Source of the DNA: Peromyscus leucopus
Lineage: Eukaryota; Chordata; Mammalia; Rodentia; Cricetidae
Reading direction: 5' to 3'
Assembly (NCBI RefSeq): GCF_004664715.2
Contig: NC_051071.1
Location: forward strand, 29,390,161 to 29,454,160
DNA: 64,000 bases
Shown in pieces: positions 60,829 through 64,000 of the stretch. The notes beneath the pieces were generated by a model that was not told where the DNA came from, searched no databases, and worked only from the letters and a program-made list of their open reading frames with translations. A program made the translations under genes and the position numbers. The number at the start of each line of letters is the position of its first letter. Within the stretch, counting starts at the first letter, position 1.

Positions 60829-62105
60829 GAATATTTCTAAAATCTCTAAGGCACCTCACATTCAGTCATCTGCTCCCCCCAATAGAACCTGATATCTTAT
60901 TTCTGCCTCCACTTATTTTCTTTGTTTCTCTGTGCTCATCTATGTGGATTGACTGCTAGAAATATGTCGATTACTTTCAATTGAAATTTAAAATACAAGG
61001 TATAAAGTGCTTCTGCTTAGCCTGTCTATCCCAATTTTGCAATTTTTTATGTATTTAATATCTTATCAAAATATTTTCTTTCTACATTAATAGATGCTTT
61101 ATTTTGTCTGTTAAGTAGCTAATTACAGTGATTTATATGTATACATTTTCCCCACATCATTATATTAAATCCTACTTCATGTATATATTTGAAGTTGTTT
61201 GGGATATTTATGTCTATTAAAGAGAAATGTTTGTCCATAATTGTTTATAGTAATGTCCTGGTCACATTGTAATGGCATGATATATTGGGAGGATTGTCTA
61301 GATAAAAAAGAACCATGGACTATATGTATATATTAATAAAAATGAATTTGTTGGTTTGGCTTACCTGATAGTCACTCATCTAACAAAGGTTGTTTGCATG
61401 CTGCTGAGTAGGACAAGTATGTACATATTCATGGGATAATAGGGTTGATTTTTTAAGACCATCCCAGTGCTGTTATGGCAAGGTAAAATTAAACATTTCT
61501 GTTGTGATACATGCTTGAAAATGCTTTATTTTTTAAAAATCTCGGAAAGTCCTCATGTCTATTAGCATATCAAAAATGCTAACAGGTTCTGCAGTAACAA
61601 ATCCTACATAGATTTGCATTGCCTAGCAGTTCCCAGGTTTTCCTGATACAGAAACTCTTCTGCTGAATAATGTCTACTCAGGCTAATAAAGTATATTTCA
61701 AAAGGGCATTGTGAGAAAAACATGCACAGTAGCCCTCTGGGCTCATTTAACCTTGTTGTCTGTATCTGGGGATCTCTATAAGCACCCACTATTGAAAGAT
61801 TTGCTATAGCTGGCACTTCTTCTTCTCACCCTGCATTGCTTAGATCCTTCAATACCGCACATAAACATCATCTTACATTTAAGAATTATGGCATAAGTAG
61901 ACCAGAGGTTGTGAAGGAAGAGAATTGGAAGAATAATACAATACATAAATGGATTGATCCAAACAAAAAGTAAGGAAAGAGTGGTAGAGATTTTTAAATA
62001 AAGAAATAACGTGAGCAGCTATTTTTTAATGGCATCGAGACAGTAACAGTTTGCATGAATTAGACCTAAGAAACATGGGGTCATAAATGACTTAGAGAAT
62101 ATGTG
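60829..62105. other. AT-rich intergenic DNA
   Basis: Nothing recognised. Confidence 0.5.
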
Positions 62106-62109
62106 GACT

Positions 62110-62270
62110 GGTTCTAGGTGCCAATTCTGCTCCAGACATTGTCATAGGACTCTAACATCTGTCACCTAATGACCACAACAGTTCCAATGAGAAGATACTG
62201 CCTTTTCTCAGGAGCACAGTATCAGCAAAGTCATTTTCTCAGAAGCACACAACTAGGTTGCACTGCTTAT
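62110..62270 (-). mobile_element. possible MIR relic
   Basis: 'ctccagacattgtcatagg' and 'cagaagcacacaactaggt' loosely follow the antisense MIR order. Confidence 0.35.
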
Positions 62271-62915
62271 AGCTAGCTAGCTACTTAGGGTCTCATGGAC
62301 AAAAGGCAGAGGAGAGACAATGGAGTGCAAACCAGTTGACATGTTCCTGGGAATGAAACCATTTGCCATGTGTGGTGGGGCAAAGCAGAAAGGGAAACAA
62401 ACAGGCTTGCCAGAACCTTAATTCCCTATCCCAATACCCTCCCACTTCGCTCCAGACTCCCTGAGCAACTTCTCAAGTCACTTCCAATCCTAGCACTTTG
62501 TTTCTGGAGCTGCAAACAGACTCATGTCATTTAAATGGCAATTATTCAGAATGTATTTCGCCACTGAAATCCCTCTGTTGTTTGCAAGATCATGCTATGC
62601 TGAAAAAGGAGTAATGCATCAGCATGGAGGAACCAGGAAAATATAATCAGATTGAAGAATTCTCACTGTAATCACCCTGCTCTTCCATTAAGATACCAGT
62701 TTTCTTTCTAAGAGACCTTTAAATCATTCTTTCAATATTTATAAGGCTAGGAATCATTTTTTTTTTGCTACAATGTTTGGAAAGACAAAAAATTCATTTC
62801 TTACTGTCTCCTAGTAAGGCTTATGAGTAACAGGAAATGAAAGTATTTTTTTAAAGCAAGAAATTCATATTAATCCCCAGAAAAGAGGAGAACCAGGTAA
62901 TGTGTCTGCTTTAGA
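62271..62915. other. intergenic DNA
   Basis: Nothing recognised. Confidence 0.5.
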
Positions 62916-62919
62916 AAGG

Positions 62920-63090
62920 GGGCTGAGGAGATGGCTTAGTGACTAAGAGCACTTGCTGCTTTTAAGACAAAACAGGTTCAGCTTCCAGCAGCCACAATAA
63001 GCAGCTCACAATTACCTATAATTCCAATTCTAGGGCTAATGATGGTCCTTCTGGTTGATTCACCTTGTGATACATGCATACACCCAGGCA
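62920..63090 (+). mobile_element. B3-type SINE, interrupted by an LTR
   Basis: 'gctgaggagatggcttagtg', 'taagagcacttgctgct', 'ccagcagccacaataagc' and 'ctataattccaattctagg' give head and body. The expected CA-rich 3' end is cut off by the LTR that starts at 63,091. Confidence 0.75.
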
Positions 63091-63494
63091 TGCTGTGGGA
63101 TGTTCTGTATGTTAAACGTGTTGCTCTGATTTGTTAATAAATAAAATACTGATTGGCCAGTAGCCAGGCAGGAAGTATAGGTGGGACAAGGAGAGAGGAG
63201 AATTCGGGGAAGTGGAAGGCTGAGAGAGAGATATTGCCAGCCACCGCCATAAAAAGATGTTAAGATACTGGTAAGCCATGAGCCACGTGGCAACTGTATA
63301 GATTAATAGAAATGGGTTAATTCAAGATGTAAGAACTAGATAACAAGAAGCCTGCCATGGCCATACAGTTTGTAAACAATGTAAGTCTTTGCGTGTTTAC
63401 TTGGTTGGGTCTGAGTGGCTGTGTGACTGGTGGGTGAGAGAGATTTGTCTTGACTGTGGGCCAGGCAGGACTGGAGAAAACTCTAGCACTTACA
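63091..63494 (+). mobile_element. solo LTR, family 4 (related to 38,621-39,014)
   Basis: It starts TGCTGTGGGATG and ends CTTACA. AATAAA lies at about 63,139, followed by 'actgattggccagtag', a block shared with family 3. Other landmarks are 'gagccacgtggcaactgt' and 'gtttacttggttgggtctg', which I associate with cricetid LTRs. A 6-bp duplication is not evident (caggca on the left, tacaaa on the right), so the ends may be off by a few bases or mutated. Confidence 0.78.
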
Positions 63495-63499
63495 TACAA

Positions 63500-63500
<1 letters not shown>

Positions 63501-63558
<58 letters not shown>
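63501..63558. repeat. (GATA)n microsatellite
   Basis: About 14 GATA units directly after the LTR, possibly derived from the tail of the interrupted B3. Confidence 0.95.
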
Positions 63559-63694
63559 CCTTTCTAAGCAATGGAAACTAGATTTCATTTAGTGTGCCAT
63601 AGGATAGAGGCTCAGAAACATGGAAGGTTAGACTTGATGGCAGTGTAGATAACACTTCACTACTTAAATAACTTCCTTTATTTTTTAATTCTTC

Positions 63695-63955
63695 TTATCC
63701 ATGAATGGGGGGGAGGGGTACCACATGCTCAGGGAGGTCAGAGGAAAACAAGTGACCTTTACCTTTCACTTTGTTTGGATCAGCGTGGCCATCCAAGGTC
63801 AGAACTTTTTCAGGTCCTCAACTTCCATTTTCCATACAGAGGTAGGGATTATAGACATTTACACCACTGTCTTTAGCTTTTATGTGGGATCTAGGGGTCC
63901 AAATTGAGGACATCAATGTGGCCTAGCAAATCCTTGACCCACTGAGCCATCCCTC
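63695..63955 (-). mobile_element. B3/B4-type SINE, diverged
   Basis: 'aggtcagaggaaaacaagtg' at the left and 'gacccactgagccatccctc' at the right are the antisense body and head of a muroid tRNA-derived SINE. Confidence 0.65.
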
Positions 63956-64000
63956 TAGCTTACAAGTATACTTTGTAGTAGAATATTTGAAGGTGTGTTA

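Noticed and set aside
60420..60959. 179-codon plus-strand open frame
   Set aside because: It runs through a B2/B3 SINE and its CATA repeat (I-H-T-Y repeats in translation). It has no domain and no consistent composition.
5059..63558. GATA, GT and GA tracts as possible CRISPR or satellite arrays
   Set aside because: They are plain microsatellites with no unique spacers and no higher-order unit.

Overview
The window reads as intergenic nuclear DNA from a muroid rodent, most likely a cricetid (deer mouse, vole or hamster group). The evidence is the SINE content: young B1 copies carry the 'gcgcctttcctggaactcacttgg' version (shown here only as a short tag) instead of the house-mouse version, alongside B2/B3-type tRNA SINEs, an ID-like SINE, muroid L1 3' UTRs and several TG...CA LTRs that I associate with cricetid genomes. 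No host protein-coding gene, functional RNA gene, CRISPR array or bacterial-type operon is visible. Nearly all longer open frames are shadows of L1, of an endogenous retrovirus (ERV) or of simple repeats.

Layout. 1-8.9 kb: L1 3' UTR pieces on the minus strand, a probable L1 5' UTR piece, an ID-like SINE, an L2 relic and microsatellites. 8.9-15.7 kb: two abutting minus-strand L1 copies. The second is nearly full length but decayed, and a B1 has inserted into it. 15.7-25 kb: a MIR, two solo LTRs, more L1 pieces, the 3' end of an RPL17 processed pseudogene, and four B1 copies of very different ages. 25-38 kb: a series of plus-strand L1 3' ends, one with an inverted 5' part, with MIR and MaLR-like relics. 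38-41 kb: a long TG/TA microsatellite and two solo LTRs. 41-55 kb: MIR, B2-family SINEs, a 2.8-kb L1, a small inverted L1 and a short L1 with perfect target-site duplications. 55-64 kb: quiet AT-rich DNA, the ERV insertion described next, SINEs and an LTR.

The standout is 57,852-59,817. It is a class II (betaretrovirus-like) ERV segment containing the end of pol, env, the polypurine tract and U3-R. It has no U5, ends in an A-rich tail 13-14 nt after AATAAA, has its integrase-encoding 5' part inverted, and is bounded by a perfect 14-bp direct repeat. Together these are the marks of an ERV transcript inserted by the LINE-1 machinery through twin priming, not by retroviral integration. Two L1 insertions in the window (33,000-33,808 and 49,485-49,862) also carry 5' inversions.

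The window therefore works as a record of retrotransposition: L1 supplied the machinery, and B1, B2, RPL17 mRNA and one ERV RNA were its passengers. The solo LTRs, two with perfect and one with near-perfect 6-bp target duplications, record separate retroviral-type integrations. Family names and ages come from memory of consensus sequences and need RepeatMasker confirmation. Boundaries without a stated target-site duplication are good to roughly 20-50 bp.
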